A program made the translations under genes and the position numbers. A DNA stretch of 31,096 nt from the NCBI GenBank assembly GCA_903934155.1, contig CAIZMS010000392.1, forward strand, positions 1-31,096, written 5' to 3'. Below the pieces are notes generated by a model that was not told the origin of the DNA, did not search any database, and saw only the letters and a program-made list of their open reading frames with translations. The first letter of the stretch is position 1. The number at the start of each line of letters is the position of its first letter. This DNA comes from an uncultured bacterium (lineage in GTDB: Bacteria; Verrucomicrobiota; Kiritimatiellia; CAIKKV01; CAITUY01). This document shows, piece after piece, positions 7,602 through 15,941 of this stretch.

Positions 7602-7615
7602 TAGAAAAAATGCGC

Positions 7616-8251
7616 CTAAAGCTTGGCGACCGCTTCGCCCAACTGCATGGCGTCCCACACGGCACGTTTGTGCCGTTCGGCGGCATCCTTGAAGAAGAGA
7701 GGGTTCTGCCCCTGCGACCAGGCCACTTCAACATCCGTAATCCCGACAAACCCGAAGGCGGCCCGGAGCCCGTTGCGAATCCCGTCACGGTTGTCCCCCG
7801 CCTCATAGGGTCCGCCCGACGACACCAGCGCCACCACCTTCCGGATGTGATGCAATCCCTTGACCCCGTTCGTGCCAATCGTGAAGGTGACATTCGGCAT
7901 CAGGACCTGATCCAGCCAGGCCTTCAGGATCGCCGGCATGCCAAAGTTCCACAAGGGGGTCGTGATCACGAGAACATCCGTCTGGTTGAACAGTTCGCAT
8001 TGCTTCTTGGCGTATTGCGCGGCGGCCTTTTCCTTTTCCGTTGCCTTGTAGGTAGCGTCGAATACCGGATACCAGAAATGCCGGTAGGTTGCGTAGTCAT
8101 AGAAGGGAGGCGGATTGGCGTACAAATCCAATTCCGTCACCTGACTCCCGGGTTGTTTCGCTTTCAAAGCCACAAAAAACGCCTCAGCCAACTGTTTAGA
8201 ATGGGATTCAGCAACCGGTTTGGGATTGGCAATCACATGCAGAACATTCAT
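7616..8251 (-). CDS. FMN-dependent NADH-azoreductase-like flavodoxin-fold oxidoreductase
   Basis: A 211-residue protein of the flavodoxin-2 / AzoR family, which reduces quinones or azo compounds by two-electron transfer from NAD(P)H through bound FMN. The N-terminal strand and FMN phosphate region are MNVLHVIANPKPVAESHS, and the family signature TPLWNFGMPAILKAWLDQVL lies at residues 98-117. VALVSSGGPY (about 139-148) matches the second FMN-binding region. The length is normal. The physiological substrate cannot be told; detoxification of quinones is the usual role. The ATG has a near-perfect AAGGAGG ribosome-binding site. It follows the lipoprotein gene by 16 bp, so the two are probably co-transcribed from the promoter near 8705-8739. 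Confidence 0.88.
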   Translation of the reverse strand: MNVLHVIANPKPVAESHSKQLAEAFFVALKAKQPGSQVTELDLYANPPPFYDYATYRHFWYPVFDATYKATEKEKAAAQYAKKQCELFNQTDVLVITTPLWNFGMPAILKAWLDQVLMPNVTFTIGTNGVKGLHHIRKVVALVSSGGPYEAGDNRDGIRNGLRAAFGFVGITDVEVAWSQGQNPLFFKDAAERHKRAVWDAMQLGEAVAKL

Positions 8252-8267
8252 CGTTATTCCTCCTTAT

Positions 8268-8681
8268 TTATTGAGCCAGACTCACCCGTCCCGGAAACGC
8301 CGCGGACAGGACATTCGCGAGATCCTGCCGGAAGGTCTTGAAGTAATCCTGATACATGACAGAAGGCGTCATCGGCAGGGCAAAAACCTTGAGGCAGTTG
8401 ATTTCACGCTTCGCATAAAACCCAATCTCATAGTCACCGTTCGGCCTATAGTAACGGATAATACCGGCCTGACCGGCCTTGAACTTGGCCATCTTGCAAC
8501 GGAGAGCCACCGCATCCAGCGTCGCACAAAGCTTATCCCGATCTGCCTCGGAAATCTCACTCGCCCCGGCGGCCGGCGAAATCAGGAAATAGCTGACGGG
8601 TTTCTTTTCCGCGCAGGAGGCGCAGGCAAGCAGTCCCCCGACCATCAGCAGCCCCAGAAGAACAGTCTTTAAATACCGCAT
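8268..8681 (-). CDS. Small lipoprotein of unknown function
   Basis: A 137-residue protein starting MRYLKTVLLGLLMVGGLLACASC, a signal peptide with a lipobox (LLAC) and modified cysteine around residue 20, so it is probably anchored to a membrane facing the periplasm. The mature part contains several further cysteines, a central segment IIRYYRPNGDYEIGFYAKREINCLKVF, and a helical C-terminus. I recognise no family. The start at 8679-8681 is preferred over an ATG 17 codons upstream because it has a GGGAGG ribosome-binding site at the right distance and gives a proper signal peptide. It lies 16 bp upstream of the azoreductase gene, but the functional link is unclear. Confidence 0.75.
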   Translation of the reverse strand: MRYLKTVLLGLLMVGGLLACASCAEKKPVSYFLISPAAGASEISEADRDKLCATLDAVALRCKMAKFKAGQAGIIRYYRPNGDYEIGFYAKREINCLKVFALPMTPSVMYQDYFKTFRQDLANVLSAAFPGRVSLAQ

Positions 8682-8704
8682 AAAAAACCTCCCTGACTCC
8701 CGAT

Positions 8705-8739
8705 AGTCTATCCGCAAAATATACCTGGTCAATATTATA
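8705..8739 (-). promoter_or_regulatory. Promoter(s) of the lipoprotein-azoreductase unit
   Basis: Two overlapping candidates on the minus strand. One is TTGACC (8727-8732), 16 bp, TAGACT (8705-8710), giving a leader of about 17 nt that includes the GGGAGG ribosome-binding site. The other is a perfect -10 TATAAT (8734-8739) with only a weak -35. I cannot say which is used. Confidence 0.5.
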
Positions 8740-8961
8740 GCGGGCGCCTCTCAGCATTATTCGTCACGACGCCTACCCCCTTGAAATTAATTGCGTGCTT
8801 AGTCTTCCTCGAGGCCCGATCAGGCGTCAGGCCATAGCGATGATCTCAAGATGTGCCTTCGGATTCAGAAACTTTAACAATTACAGACTGCGAGTTAGAG
8901 TGATGTGTGCCTAGGTAAAACAGCGGGTGCCCCCGTTAAAGTCCGAGAGCCGAGCGAAGGT
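8740..8961. other. Intergenic stretch between the lipoprotein promoter and tRNA-Tyr
   Basis: About 220 bp with no convincing gene on either strand. The only structure I see is a short GC hairpin at 8924-8935 downstream of the tRNA. I find no long repeat, integrase remnant or duplicated tRNA end that would suggest an integration site. Confidence 0.6.
8924..8935 (-). terminator. Possible weak terminator after tRNA-Tyr
   Basis: On the minus strand CGGG (8932-8935) pairs with CCCG (8924-8927) over a four-base loop, followed shortly by TGTTTTA. It is about 27 bp past the encoded CCA. The stem is only four pairs, so this is tentative. Confidence 0.3.
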
Positions 8962-9046
8962 TGGTGGTGGGATAAGGATTCGAACCTTAGAAGGCATAGC
9001 CAGCAGATTTACAGTCTGCCCCGTTTGACCACTCCGGAATCCCACC
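8962..9046 (-). tRNA. tRNA-Tyr (anticodon GTA), CCA end encoded
   Basis: The minus strand folds as a class II tRNA. The acceptor stem GGTGGGA (9040-9046) pairs with TCCCACC (8966-8972), followed by the discriminator A (8965) and an encoded CCA (8962-8964). The anticodon stem-loop is CAGACTGTAAATCTG with GTA at 9010-9012. A long variable arm follows (TGGCTATGCCTTCT region), and the T arm has the GGTTCGAATCC element. The long variable arm and GTA anticodon fit bacterial tRNA-Tyr. The encoded CCA means no enzymatic addition is needed for maturation. Confidence 0.97.
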
Positions 9047-9111
9047 GTACTCTCATTCGCCCGCCGGAATTCAGAGGCCCGCGATGCGGTTCTGACTCCA
9101 ACAAGGCCGCG

Positions 9112-9117
9112 TATAAT
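9112..9117 (+). promoter_or_regulatory. Possible -10 element for the helicase gene
   Basis: A perfect TATAAT at 9112-9117 on the plus strand in the 182-bp divergent gap between tRNA-Tyr and the helicase gene. The upstream -35 region is weak (TTCTGA at 16 bp). If used, the helicase mRNA would have a leader of about 105 nt. Confidence 0.35.
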
Positions 9118-9228
9118 GGCGTCTGAAGATTCTCCTAGCAAGATAAAAAACCGACAAAATCATTCCGCCCCCCCTTGAAGCGCACTCCGCTTTCTGTCAT
9201 CATTAAGGTTTTGGAAATGAGTTGATGA

Positions 9229-11268
9229 ATGACAGAACTGGCACACGATAATCTCGACTGGCTCTCGGATCTTAACCCCCAGCAGCAAAAGGCCGTTGTC
9301 CATGGTGATGGCCCCCTTCTGGTCGTCGCCGGTGCCGGAAGTGGAAAGACAAAGACCCTCGCCTACCGCGTCGCCTACCTGATCGCAAAGGGAACCCCTC
9401 CCGAGCGGATTTTGCTCATGACCTTCACCCGGCGAGCCTCCGAGGAAATGCTCAAACGCGCGGCAGGGGCCTCCACATGCGGCGCCCATATGACCGGCAG
9501 CGTCTGGGGCGGAACCTTCCATTCCATGGCCAACCGGATCCTCCGCATGTACTCCCAGCAGTCCGGCCTTCCTTCCGATTTTACGGTGATGGATGAGGGG
9601 GACTCGGCTGACCTGATGAATGTGGTCCGCCATGAACTCAACCTCGGCCGCAACGATAAACGCTTCCCCCGGAAAAGCACCTGCCTGGGAATCTACTCCC
9701 GTTGCGTCAACGGCTGCGAAATGATGGAGCCCGTGCTCACCAAGCACTACCCCTGGTGCCTGGAATACAAGGAGCAGCTCAAGGCCCTCTTCTCCCAGTA
9801 TGTGATCCGGAAACAGCAGCGCGGCGTGCTCGACTACGATGACCTCCTGCTCTACTGGCTCCAACTCCTCAGTAGCGACGCCATGGCGCGGGAAATCGGT
9901 GGCCGTTTCGACCATGTCCTGGTGGACGAGTACCAGGACACCAATACCGTTCAGGCGGACATCCTCCGCGGACTGCGCCGGTTCAATTCCAATATCACGG
10001 TGGTCGGTGATGATGCCCAGAGCATCTACAGTTTCCGGGCGGCCAACGTACGAAATATCCTCGACTTCCCCCAACAATTCCCGGGCGCCACGGTGATCAC
10101 GCTGGAACAGAATTACCGCTCCGTTGAGCCCATCCTCGAAACCACAAACCGTCTGATCAGCCAGGCCCGGGAACGGTTCACCAAAGACCTATGGTCCGCC
10201 CGCCGCGAGGGCCAGCGCCCCGTGATCGTCACCTGCCGCGACGAAGCCACGCAGGACCAGTTTGTCGTCGCAAAAATCCTGGAACACTACGAACAGGGCA
10301 TTCCCCTCCACAAGCAGGCGGTGCTGTTCCGGGCCGGGCATCTTTCGGACTCCCTTGAAATCGAGTTGACCCGTCGGAATATTTCCTACCACAAATACGG
10401 CGGGCTGCGATTCCTTGAGGCGGCCCATGTCAAGGATCTGATCAGCTTCCTCCGGGTCACCGAGAATCCGTCCGACGAAATTGCCTGGTTCCGGATCCTC
10501 CAGATGATCGAGGGAATCGGCCCCGCCACGGCTGCGAAAATTATCACCCATGTTACCAAGTCGCACGATCCGCGCGCCCTCAAGACGTTCGCCCCGCCCG
10601 CCGCCGCCAAGGCTAACTGGACGGAACTCGGCCAGTTGATGGATGACCTCGTAACCGCCGGTGAGGGAAACCCCGCAGCCCAGGTGCAGCGTATCCGATC
10701 CTTCTATGATGACATCATGGCTCAGCGTTATGAAAATGCCCAGGCGCGCCGCCGGGACCTGGAGCACATCGAGCAGGTGGCTTCAGGCTACAAATCGCGC
10801 CGCCAGTTGCTGACGGATCTGACGCTTGACCCGCCCAATTCGACCAGCGATATCGCCGCCAATCCCCTCAAGGATGAGGATTGGCTGGTGCTCTCCACCA
10901 TTCATTCGGCCAAGGGCTGCGAATGGGATGTCGTGTATGTCATCCACGCCTCGGATGGCTGTCTGCCTTCCGACATGGCAACCGACAACGATAAGCAGAT
11001 CGAAGAAGAGTTGCGACTGGCCTATGTGGCCATGACCCGGGCCCGGAATTTTCTCTATGTCACCTGGCCGCTCCGCTACTACCACCGCTGGGGCAGTTAC
11101 ACCGACAAGCATGTCTACTCCCAGATTTCGCGATTTCTCAACGACGATGTTCGTGCATCCTGTGAACTGGCATCCTTCGGCACCAGTGGATATCCCGATG
11201 ACCGGTCCCCCATGGACGATGACATCGTTGGGCGCGTCCGAAACCAGATTAATTCCATGTGGGACTGA
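9229..11268 (+). CDS. UvrD/PcrA-type superfamily 1 DNA helicase
   Basis: A 679-residue ATP-dependent 3'-5' DNA helicase acting in repair or replication restart. The SF1A motifs appear in order: Q-motif LNPQQQKAV near residue 16, Walker A GAGSGKT at 35-41, motif Ia LLMTFTRRA, Walker B VDEYQDT near 234-240, motif III GDDAQSIYSFRAA near 260, motif IV LEQNYRS near 293, motif V STIHSAKGCEWD near 555 and motif VI AYVAMTRAR near 597. It is somewhat shorter than typical UvrD or PcrA (about 720-750) and lacks a long C-terminal extension. UvrD, PcrA and Rep cannot be separated reliably from sequence alone. GGAAATGAG lies 8-9 nt upstream of the ATG as a weak ribosome-binding site. It converges with the HAD phosphatase gene with only 18 bp between the stops. 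Confidence 0.93.
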   Translation: MTELAHDNLDWLSDLNPQQQKAVVHGDGPLLVVAGAGSGKTKTLAYRVAYLIAKGTPPERILLMTFTRRASEEMLKRAAGASTCGAHMTGSVWGGTFHSMANRILRMYSQQSGLPSDFTVMDEGDSADLMNVVRHELNLGRNDKRFPRKSTCLGIYSRCVNGCEMMEPVLTKHYPWCLEYKEQLKALFSQYVIRKQQRGVLDYDDLLLYWLQLLSSDAMAREIGGRFDHVLVDEYQDTNTVQADILRGLRRFNSNITVVGDDAQSIYSFRAANVRNILDFPQQFPGATVITLEQNYRSVEPILETTNRLISQARERFTKDLWSARREGQRPVIVTCRDEATQDQFVVAKILEHYEQGIPLHKQAVLFRAGHLSDSLEIELTRRNISYHKYGGLRFLEAAHVKDLISFLRVTENPSDEIAWFRILQMIEGIGPATAAKIITHVTKSHDPRALKTFAPPAAAKANWTELGQLMDDLVTAGEGNPAAQVQRIRSFYDDIMAQRYENAQARRRDLEHIEQVASGYKSRRQLLTDLTLDPPNSTSDIAANPLKDEDWLVLSTIHSAKGCEWDVVYVIHASDGCLPSDMATDNDKQIEEELRLAYVAMTRARNFLYVTWPLRYYHRWGSYTDKHVYSQISRFLNDDVRASCELASFGTSGYPDDRSPMDDDIVGRVRNQINSMWD

Positions 11269-11286
11269 CCGCTTGCGGATCGAAAC

Positions 11287-11925
11287 TCAGAACTGATCCA
11301 TGACTTCCCCAAACGAACGGCAGGTCAAAGTGGGCTTTTCGTTGCCGGGTTCGCCATAGCCATAGGTCACAAAGAGGCTCCGGACACCTGCCCTTCGGGC
11401 GGATTCCAGATCGGTATAATTGTCGCCCACCACCCAGGTGTCGTCAGCCGGCATCCCGGCGGTAGCCATGACATCAAGAATCATGTCAGGCTCCGGTTTC
11501 AAAACGGGAAATCGGCCGCCCGCCAGAACACTGACAAACAGGTTCCTGATCCCGAAATGCTCCAGGATCAGGTCACAGGCCTCCGCCGGCTTGTTGGTTG
11601 CCACGGCCAGAATGTGCCCCTGGTCTCGCAACCGGCGCAATCCCTCGGCGACACCGGGATAGAGGGTTGTCTCGTCAACAATATGGGCACGATAAATCGG
11701 GGCCTGAATGCGCAGGGCGTCATCCACATTAATCGTTGTCCCCTGCAATGCCCGCGACACCAGAAGGCGAACCCCGTTGCCCACATACCCGGTAATCGTC
11801 GCCACGTCCAGTGGCGGAAGGCCGAAATGGCGCCGCATTTCATTCACCGCCGCAGCCAGATCCCGCGCCGAGTCAATCAGGGTTCCATCCAAATCAAAGA
11901 TGATCAGCTTGGGCTTTTTTTTCAT
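11287..11925 (-). CDS. gph: HAD-family phosphatase, phosphoglycolate phosphatase-like
   Basis: A 212-residue haloacid-dehalogenase hydrolase. Motif I DLDGTLIDS has the nucleophile D11 and acid/base D13; motif II is in LAVATNKP; the lysine of motif III is in FPVLKPEPD; motif IV is VVGDNYTDLESA. The helical cap insertion between motifs I and II matches the Gph/PGP subfamily, whose members remove phosphate from 2-phosphoglycolate, but related HADs act on other sugar phosphates, so the substrate is not certain. The start codon overlaps the half-ferritin gene by 4 bp, and it is the last gene of the long minus-strand run that begins at 20769. No clear terminator follows before the convergent helicase gene. 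Confidence 0.85.
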   Translation of the reverse strand: MKKKPKLIIFDLDGTLIDSARDLAAAVNEMRRHFGLPPLDVATITGYVGNGVRLLVSRALQGTTINVDDALRIQAPIYRAHIVDETTLYPGVAEGLRRLRDQGHILAVATNKPAEACDLILEHFGIRNLFVSVLAGGRFPVLKPEPDMILDVMATAGMPADDTWVVGDNYTDLESARRAGVRSLFVTYGYGEPGNEKPTLTCRSFGEVMDQF

Positions 11926-12128
11926 CCGCGCCTTAATCTGGCGATGTGATCCTCAATGAGGTGAACATGACGCATTTCCTCATCACAAAGCTCCTCCGCC
12001 AGAAGGCGGACCGATTCTACTTTGGCATGCTCCCTGACCGCCGCATAGAAATCATGCGCTGCGTGCTCCTTCTTCAGGGCCGCTTCAAGGATCTCCATGG
12101 GCGTTCCATTTTTCGCGATTGAATTCAT
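11922..12128 (-). CDS. Half-ferritin: 68-residue rubrerythrin-like two-helix protein
   Basis: A very short protein beginning MNSIAKNGTPMEILEAALKKEHAAHDFY. It carries the two halves of a ferritin/rubrerythrin diiron pattern: E21 followed by HAAHDFY in the first helix, and EELCDEEMRHVHLIE with E51 and H54 (ExxH) in the second. A normal rubrerythrin-type bundle has four helices and about 140 residues; this has only two, so a diiron site could form only by dimerisation. A purine-rich AAGGGGGGACG precedes the ATG. It is 9 bp after the membrane protein and overlaps gph by 4 bp, so it is firmly inside an operon and unlikely to be spurious. Function could be iron or peroxide handling; this is inference. 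Confidence 0.75.
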   Translation of the reverse strand: MNSIAKNGTPMEILEAALKKEHAAHDFYAAVREHAKVESVRLLAEELCDEEMRHVHLIEDHIARLRRG

Positions 12129-12137
12129 CGTCCCCCC

Positions 12138-12680
12138 TTAAAAACCACGCATTCCAAGCCCGGCTAAAAAGACACCCAGCGCCAAACCAAAAGCCCCTGT
12201 CCACCGACAAGCCGTCGTGGTTCCACAACAGAGTTGTACCGCCTGACGGAACCGGTACGGCGACAACATCAGGATCATCCCGGCCACAACCCAGACATAC
12301 GCCATGACGGCGGGCACCACGGTCCAAGTGGAATCACAGAGCCGCTGGGCTTCCAGAAGCGGACTGGCGGACAACATCAGCAACCCACCCAAGGCCCGGG
12401 GCGCCAGAAGTTCATTCATAAAAACCATGACCAGTCCGTACACCACCGGCCCCAGAACCCAGAGCCACGACTTATAGGCATCCACTCCGCCCAGAGGCAT
12501 ATCATTGATTTCAAAGGCCGCCCAGACCACTGCCACGGCGGCCAGGATCCCGCCCACCCCGATATTTCGAGGAAAAACAAGGAGTCCCTTTTGCGCCCAT
12601 TGAGGCGCCACCAGAAAAGGCAGATAAATCAAAACGGAAACAATTCCGGTCACTATGCATAAGTCCGAAAGCGATATCAT
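12138..12680 (-). CDS. Hypothetical membrane protein, about five transmembrane segments
   Basis: A 180-residue hydrophobic protein with likely membrane segments near residues 5-26, 40-58, 70-92, 120-142 and 160-178. I recognise no family or catalytic motif. Possible features are the short charged loops FEINDMPLGGVDAYKSW and SPYRFRQAV and a CC pair near residue 150. Its ATG overlaps the miaB stop by 4 bp and the half-ferritin gene follows after 9 bp, so it is part of the same transcript. Given that position it might be a membrane partner of the ferritin-like protein, but nothing in its sequence shows metal transport. Confidence 0.7.
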   Translation of the reverse strand: MISLSDLCIVTGIVSVLIYLPFLVAPQWAQKGLLVFPRNIGVGGILAAVAVVWAAFEINDMPLGGVDAYKSWLWVLGPVVYGLVMVFMNELLAPRALGGLLMLSASPLLEAQRLCDSTWTVVPAVMAYVWVVAGMILMLSPYRFRQAVQLCCGTTTACRWTGAFGLALGVFLAGLGMRGF

Positions 12681-14059
12681 GAATTCATTGTTCCTCTCAG
12701 TGTTCCATACATGACCTGCGGCCCCACCCGCTCAATCAGGACCTGGACTATATCACCCGCCTGGACGGTTTCGCGAGGATCAAAAATAACGATCTTGTTT
12801 GTGCTCGAGCGACCCGCCCAGCGTTCCTTGTTCCGGAGACTTGGCCCTTCCACAAGCACTTCAACCTTCCGCCCCACGCAAGCCTGATTCAGTTCTGAGC
12901 CCCGCCGATCCTGATCCACAAGAAGCACTTGATTCCGGCGCATCTTCTCCGCATCCGCCACATCATCCGCCCACGACGCAGCGGGCGTCCCTTCCCGCGG
13001 GGAATACTTGAAAATATAGGCATTATCAAATTTCGCCTCATCCATCAGGCGCCGGGTCGCCTCGAAATCCGCCTCCGTTTCCCTAGGGAACCCGACAATG
13101 ATATCCGTGGTCAAGGCCAGAGACGGAACGGCATCCCGCAACCGTTTCACCGCCGCCCGATACTCATCCGCCGTGTACCCGCGACGCATCCGCCCGAGGA
13201 CCGCATCCGCCCCCGACTGCATGGGCAGATGCAAATGATCGCATACTCCCGGAATTTCAGCCATGGCCCGCGCCAATTCGGCGGAGCACCCGGAGGGGTG
13301 CCCTGATGTAAACCGGATTCTTCTCACCCCGGGCACGGCGCTCACCGCCTCCAACAACCGGGGAAGCGGCTCGGCAAACCCGCGAGGCGAGACAGTCCCC
13401 TCGGTCCACACGGGATTTTTCCGACCGTACGACATCACGCTCTGCCCCAGCAGGGTGATTTCGCGGCACCCTTGTTCCGCCAGTGACCGCACCTCACGCA
13501 GAACATTTTCAGCGGGCCGGCTCCATTCCCGACCCCTGACCTCCGGAACAATGCAATAGGCGCATCGCCGGTCACAGCCCAGCAGGATGTTGACAAACGC
13601 CGACAACGATCCTCCCAGATGACCGGCCAGGGACTCCGTCTCAGGCTCCTCATCCCCCGTATCCACAATCGGCCCCCGCCCCGCACAGGCCGCATCAATC
13701 ACCGCAGGCAAGGTGCTCAACCGATGGGTTCCCACGGCAAAATCAAGCCCTTTGACCTGCTTGAAAATCCCCTTCCCCAAACGCTGTGCCATACACCCGA
13801 CCGCCCCCACAACACGCCCCGGACGCATGACTTTCCCCGCCACCACAAGCCGGAGCTTGCCCAGCGCCTTATCCTCCGCTTTGCCCCGCACACTGCAGGT
13901 ATTCACAAGGATCACATCCGCCTCAGTCTCGGCGTCAAGCAACCGGTATCCATGCCGAACCAGAAGGGCGCCGATGGCCTCGCTATCGCGCACATTCATC
14001 TGGCAGCCATAGGTCCTGATGTGGACTTTCCGCCCGTCCTCTTTATGCTCCGATGTCAT
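12677..14059 (-). CDS. miaB: tRNA-2-methylthio-N6-isopentenyladenosine methylthiotransferase
   Basis: A 460-residue radical SAM methylthiotransferase that adds a methylthio group to i6A37 of tRNAs reading codons that start with U. The N-terminal MTTase domain binds one [4Fe-4S] cluster through C19 (TYGCQMN), C55 (VNTCSVR) and C89 (VGCMAQR); the radical SAM cluster is bound by C162, C166 and C169 in CDRRCAYC. VPEVRGREWSR and HLPMQSGAD are typical of MiaB rather than MtaB or RimO. The C-terminal TRAM domain begins near GRKVEVLVEG. I chose the ATG at 14057-14059 (MTSEHKEDGRK) because the longer frame would extend deep into the upstream gene; a G-rich stretch lies just before it. The gap to the AsmA-like gene is 7 bp. 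Confidence 0.96.
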   Translation of the reverse strand: MTSEHKEDGRKVHIRTYGCQMNVRDSEAIGALLVRHGYRLLDAETEADVILVNTCSVRGKAEDKALGKLRLVVAGKVMRPGRVVGAVGCMAQRLGKGIFKQVKGLDFAVGTHRLSTLPAVIDAACAGRGPIVDTGDEEPETESLAGHLGGSLSAFVNILLGCDRRCAYCIVPEVRGREWSRPAENVLREVRSLAEQGCREITLLGQSVMSYGRKNPVWTEGTVSPRGFAEPLPRLLEAVSAVPGVRRIRFTSGHPSGCSAELARAMAEIPGVCDHLHLPMQSGADAVLGRMRRGYTADEYRAAVKRLRDAVPSLALTTDIIVGFPRETEADFEATRRLMDEAKFDNAYIFKYSPREGTPAASWADDVADAEKMRRNQVLLVDQDRRGSELNQACVGRKVEVLVEGPSLRNKERWAGRSSTNKIVIFDPRETVQAGDIVQVLIERVGPQVMYGTLRGTMNS

Positions 14060-14066
14060 TCGCCCC

Positions 14067-15935
14067 CTATCGGGAATCCACCCGTCTCCACTGGGGCGAC
14101 TCAAGAGTGCCACCCAATTTGAATTCAATCTTTGTCCCGGCCGGAAACAATGACGCCATGGCCAGACCCAGCATTCCCGGCTTTCGGGCAAGGTGTGCCT
14201 CAACCGTAAAATCCAATGTCCCGTCAAGTCCGCAGCTTCCCTGTGCCGAAAGGGTCACCCAGCCGTAATCCATCTGGATATCCCGGCTTTCGACCCGTCC
14301 TTTGGAAAGCTGGAATGAAAACTTCAACTCCACCGGCGTATCTCCGGAATCCACACCAGGAGCGAATCGCTTGAGGCCTGCGGTCAATCCCGCAAAAAGG
14401 GGAAGCCTGAAAATTCTGGCGTTGCGCACGGCGAACCGGCCCTGCGCCGAAAGCGGGACGGCTCCCGAATTCCCGCTTAGGGCCACCCACTCGATGTTGC
14501 CGTAAAGCTTGCCTGCGGTTCTCCAGGCCTGGTTGGTTGAGATGAGCTTAATCAATTCATCCACATCCACATGAATAATCTCGACCCTGGCCCGGGTAAC
14601 CCGATTGGATCCGGCCGAAGCCGGCTCCACCAACACTGAACCGAAAAATGATCCACCCCCAATTTTTGCGCGGATATCAGAAAACTGGTTTGTCTGTCCA
14701 CGCCCCAGAAATCGGAAGGCATAATCAGAGGCCCGCACCGATTCAAAGCCCACTCGCTTTCCCTCCACCGTCGCCTCAAGGCAGGATCGATCCGGGACGA
14801 TGGTATTGACCTCCCCCTTCGCCACAATCGCGGATCCACCCTCAAACTGCCAGGACTCCAGAGCTTGCTCCCTGACGCCAGCCAACCGGAGAACAGACGC
14901 CATATCGATCGCCGAAATCACCTCGAATGTGGTATCTTGGGACGCAAAATTAAATTCAGTTTTACCCTCCGCCTTCCGTCCGCCGACCACGATCAGGAAG
15001 GAATCCAGTTTGAGCCGGCTGGTTCCGCTCCCGTAGATATAGTCACCGCTGATATTGGCAAACCCGATTCCGGCACCGCGATACGCATACTGCGAGGCCT
15101 GCATGCGTCCTGACACTTTCACGCCATATGGTTTTCTTAAGTCCGTCTCGAACACCAGATCAAACCGGGGCGGGGCGACCGGAAAGGAGAAGCGTTCCAA
15201 GACGGAAAGGGAATCGGGATAAATCCGTTTAAAAACGGGGGTCAACGCATGGGGATCAAATGAGGTAACCAGGCGTCCTGTCGCTTTTTCAAGAGGTGTC
15301 CAGGCCAGTGTTCCTTCAACGGTTCCGCTCTGGAGGTCGCGACCAACCCGGCCAGACAAACGGGAAAGCCGGTATTCCCCCTTATCCACCTGAACTCCGG
15401 CTTTCAACTCTTCTACCCACACCCCCAGAACATCAAAGTCATTCAGCGTTACATCCAAATCCATCTGGACAACAGCCCTGCCCACGCCTTTCGAAGAGGA
15501 AAGCGTGGATTCCGTCGCCAGACTCCCACCCCGCCCGGCTCCATCGCGGGAACCCCAGAGAGGACGGATGACACCCCCCCGCGCCCTCACTTCCTTGACC
15601 CGGCTCCCGCCTGCCATGCGTGCCTCAAAAAGGTGAAACAAAACCTGTAGACTCCTCGTTTCAAGAAGCGGAGGACCCGTAATACCCTTGCGATAGACCA
15701 TCACCTCTGAAGCCTTGATCCCTCCTCGCAAATCCAGTCGCACATGATTTGCCGTGATGAAATAGTCTCCCTCATTGACCGTTTCCAGGATCCATCGTGT
15801 CAGGAATCCGGGAACCCCGAGCCAGGCAAGCCCCAAAACAAAAGCCACGCCAATACCCAAAACAAAGGGAATGCTGGGGAAGAACCATCCAGACCACTTC
15901 CGATTTGAAATTGAGGAAAACACTGACATGGACAA
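14067..15935 (-). CDS. AsmA-like envelope protein
   Basis: A 622-residue protein with one N-terminal membrane anchor (about residues 19-41) followed by a long, beta-rich region with no catalytic motif. Starting after the anchor it reads TRWILETVNEGDYFITANHVRLDLRGGIKASEVMVYR, typical of the N-terminal repeat of AsmA/TamB-like proteins. The C-terminal part (SRDIQMDYGWVTLSAQGSCGLDGTLDFTVEAHL and PAGTKIEFKLGGTLESPQW) resembles the AsmA-like C-terminal domain. Such proteins are thought to bridge the periplasm and move phospholipids to the outer membrane, which would imply a diderm cell. The fit to a named subfamily is not certain. It starts 6 bp after the DUF4340 gene, which suggests it functions with the ABC module. 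Confidence 0.75.
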   Translation of the reverse strand: MSMSVFSSISNRKWSGWFFPSIPFVLGIGVAFVLGLAWLGVPGFLTRWILETVNEGDYFITANHVRLDLRGGIKASEVMVYRKGITGPPLLETRSLQVLFHLFEARMAGGSRVKEVRARGGVIRPLWGSRDGAGRGGSLATESTLSSSKGVGRAVVQMDLDVTLNDFDVLGVWVEELKAGVQVDKGEYRLSRLSGRVGRDLQSGTVEGTLAWTPLEKATGRLVTSFDPHALTPVFKRIYPDSLSVLERFSFPVAPPRFDLVFETDLRKPYGVKVSGRMQASQYAYRGAGIGFANISGDYIYGSGTSRLKLDSFLIVVGGRKAEGKTEFNFASQDTTFEVISAIDMASVLRLAGVREQALESWQFEGGSAIVAKGEVNTIVPDRSCLEATVEGKRVGFESVRASDYAFRFLGRGQTNQFSDIRAKIGGGSFFGSVLVEPASAGSNRVTRARVEIIHVDVDELIKLISTNQAWRTAGKLYGNIEWVALSGNSGAVPLSAQGRFAVRNARIFRLPLFAGLTAGLKRFAPGVDSGDTPVELKFSFQLSKGRVESRDIQMDYGWVTLSAQGSCGLDGTLDFTVEAHLARKPGMLGLAMASLFPAGTKIEFKLGGTLESPQWRRVDSR

Positions 15936-15941
15936 AACTTC

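Noticed and set aside
7563..7615. Search for a trp leader peptide or attenuator
   Set aside because: The promoter leaves only about 4 nt before trpE, and the short gap holds no Trp-rich frame or terminator hairpin.
7562..7658. Longer trpE start about 32 codons upstream
   Set aside because: The extension would run across the -35/-10 promoter and the end of the azoreductase gene, and its residues are not conserved TrpE sequence.
8962..9046. tRNA-Tyr as an integration (att) site
   Set aside because: No integrase gene and no repeated copy of the tRNA 3' end is visible in the window.
11269..11278. CCGCTTGCGG hairpin between the convergent helicase and phosphatase genes
   Set aside because: Only four pairs with a two-base loop and no T run; not a credible terminator.
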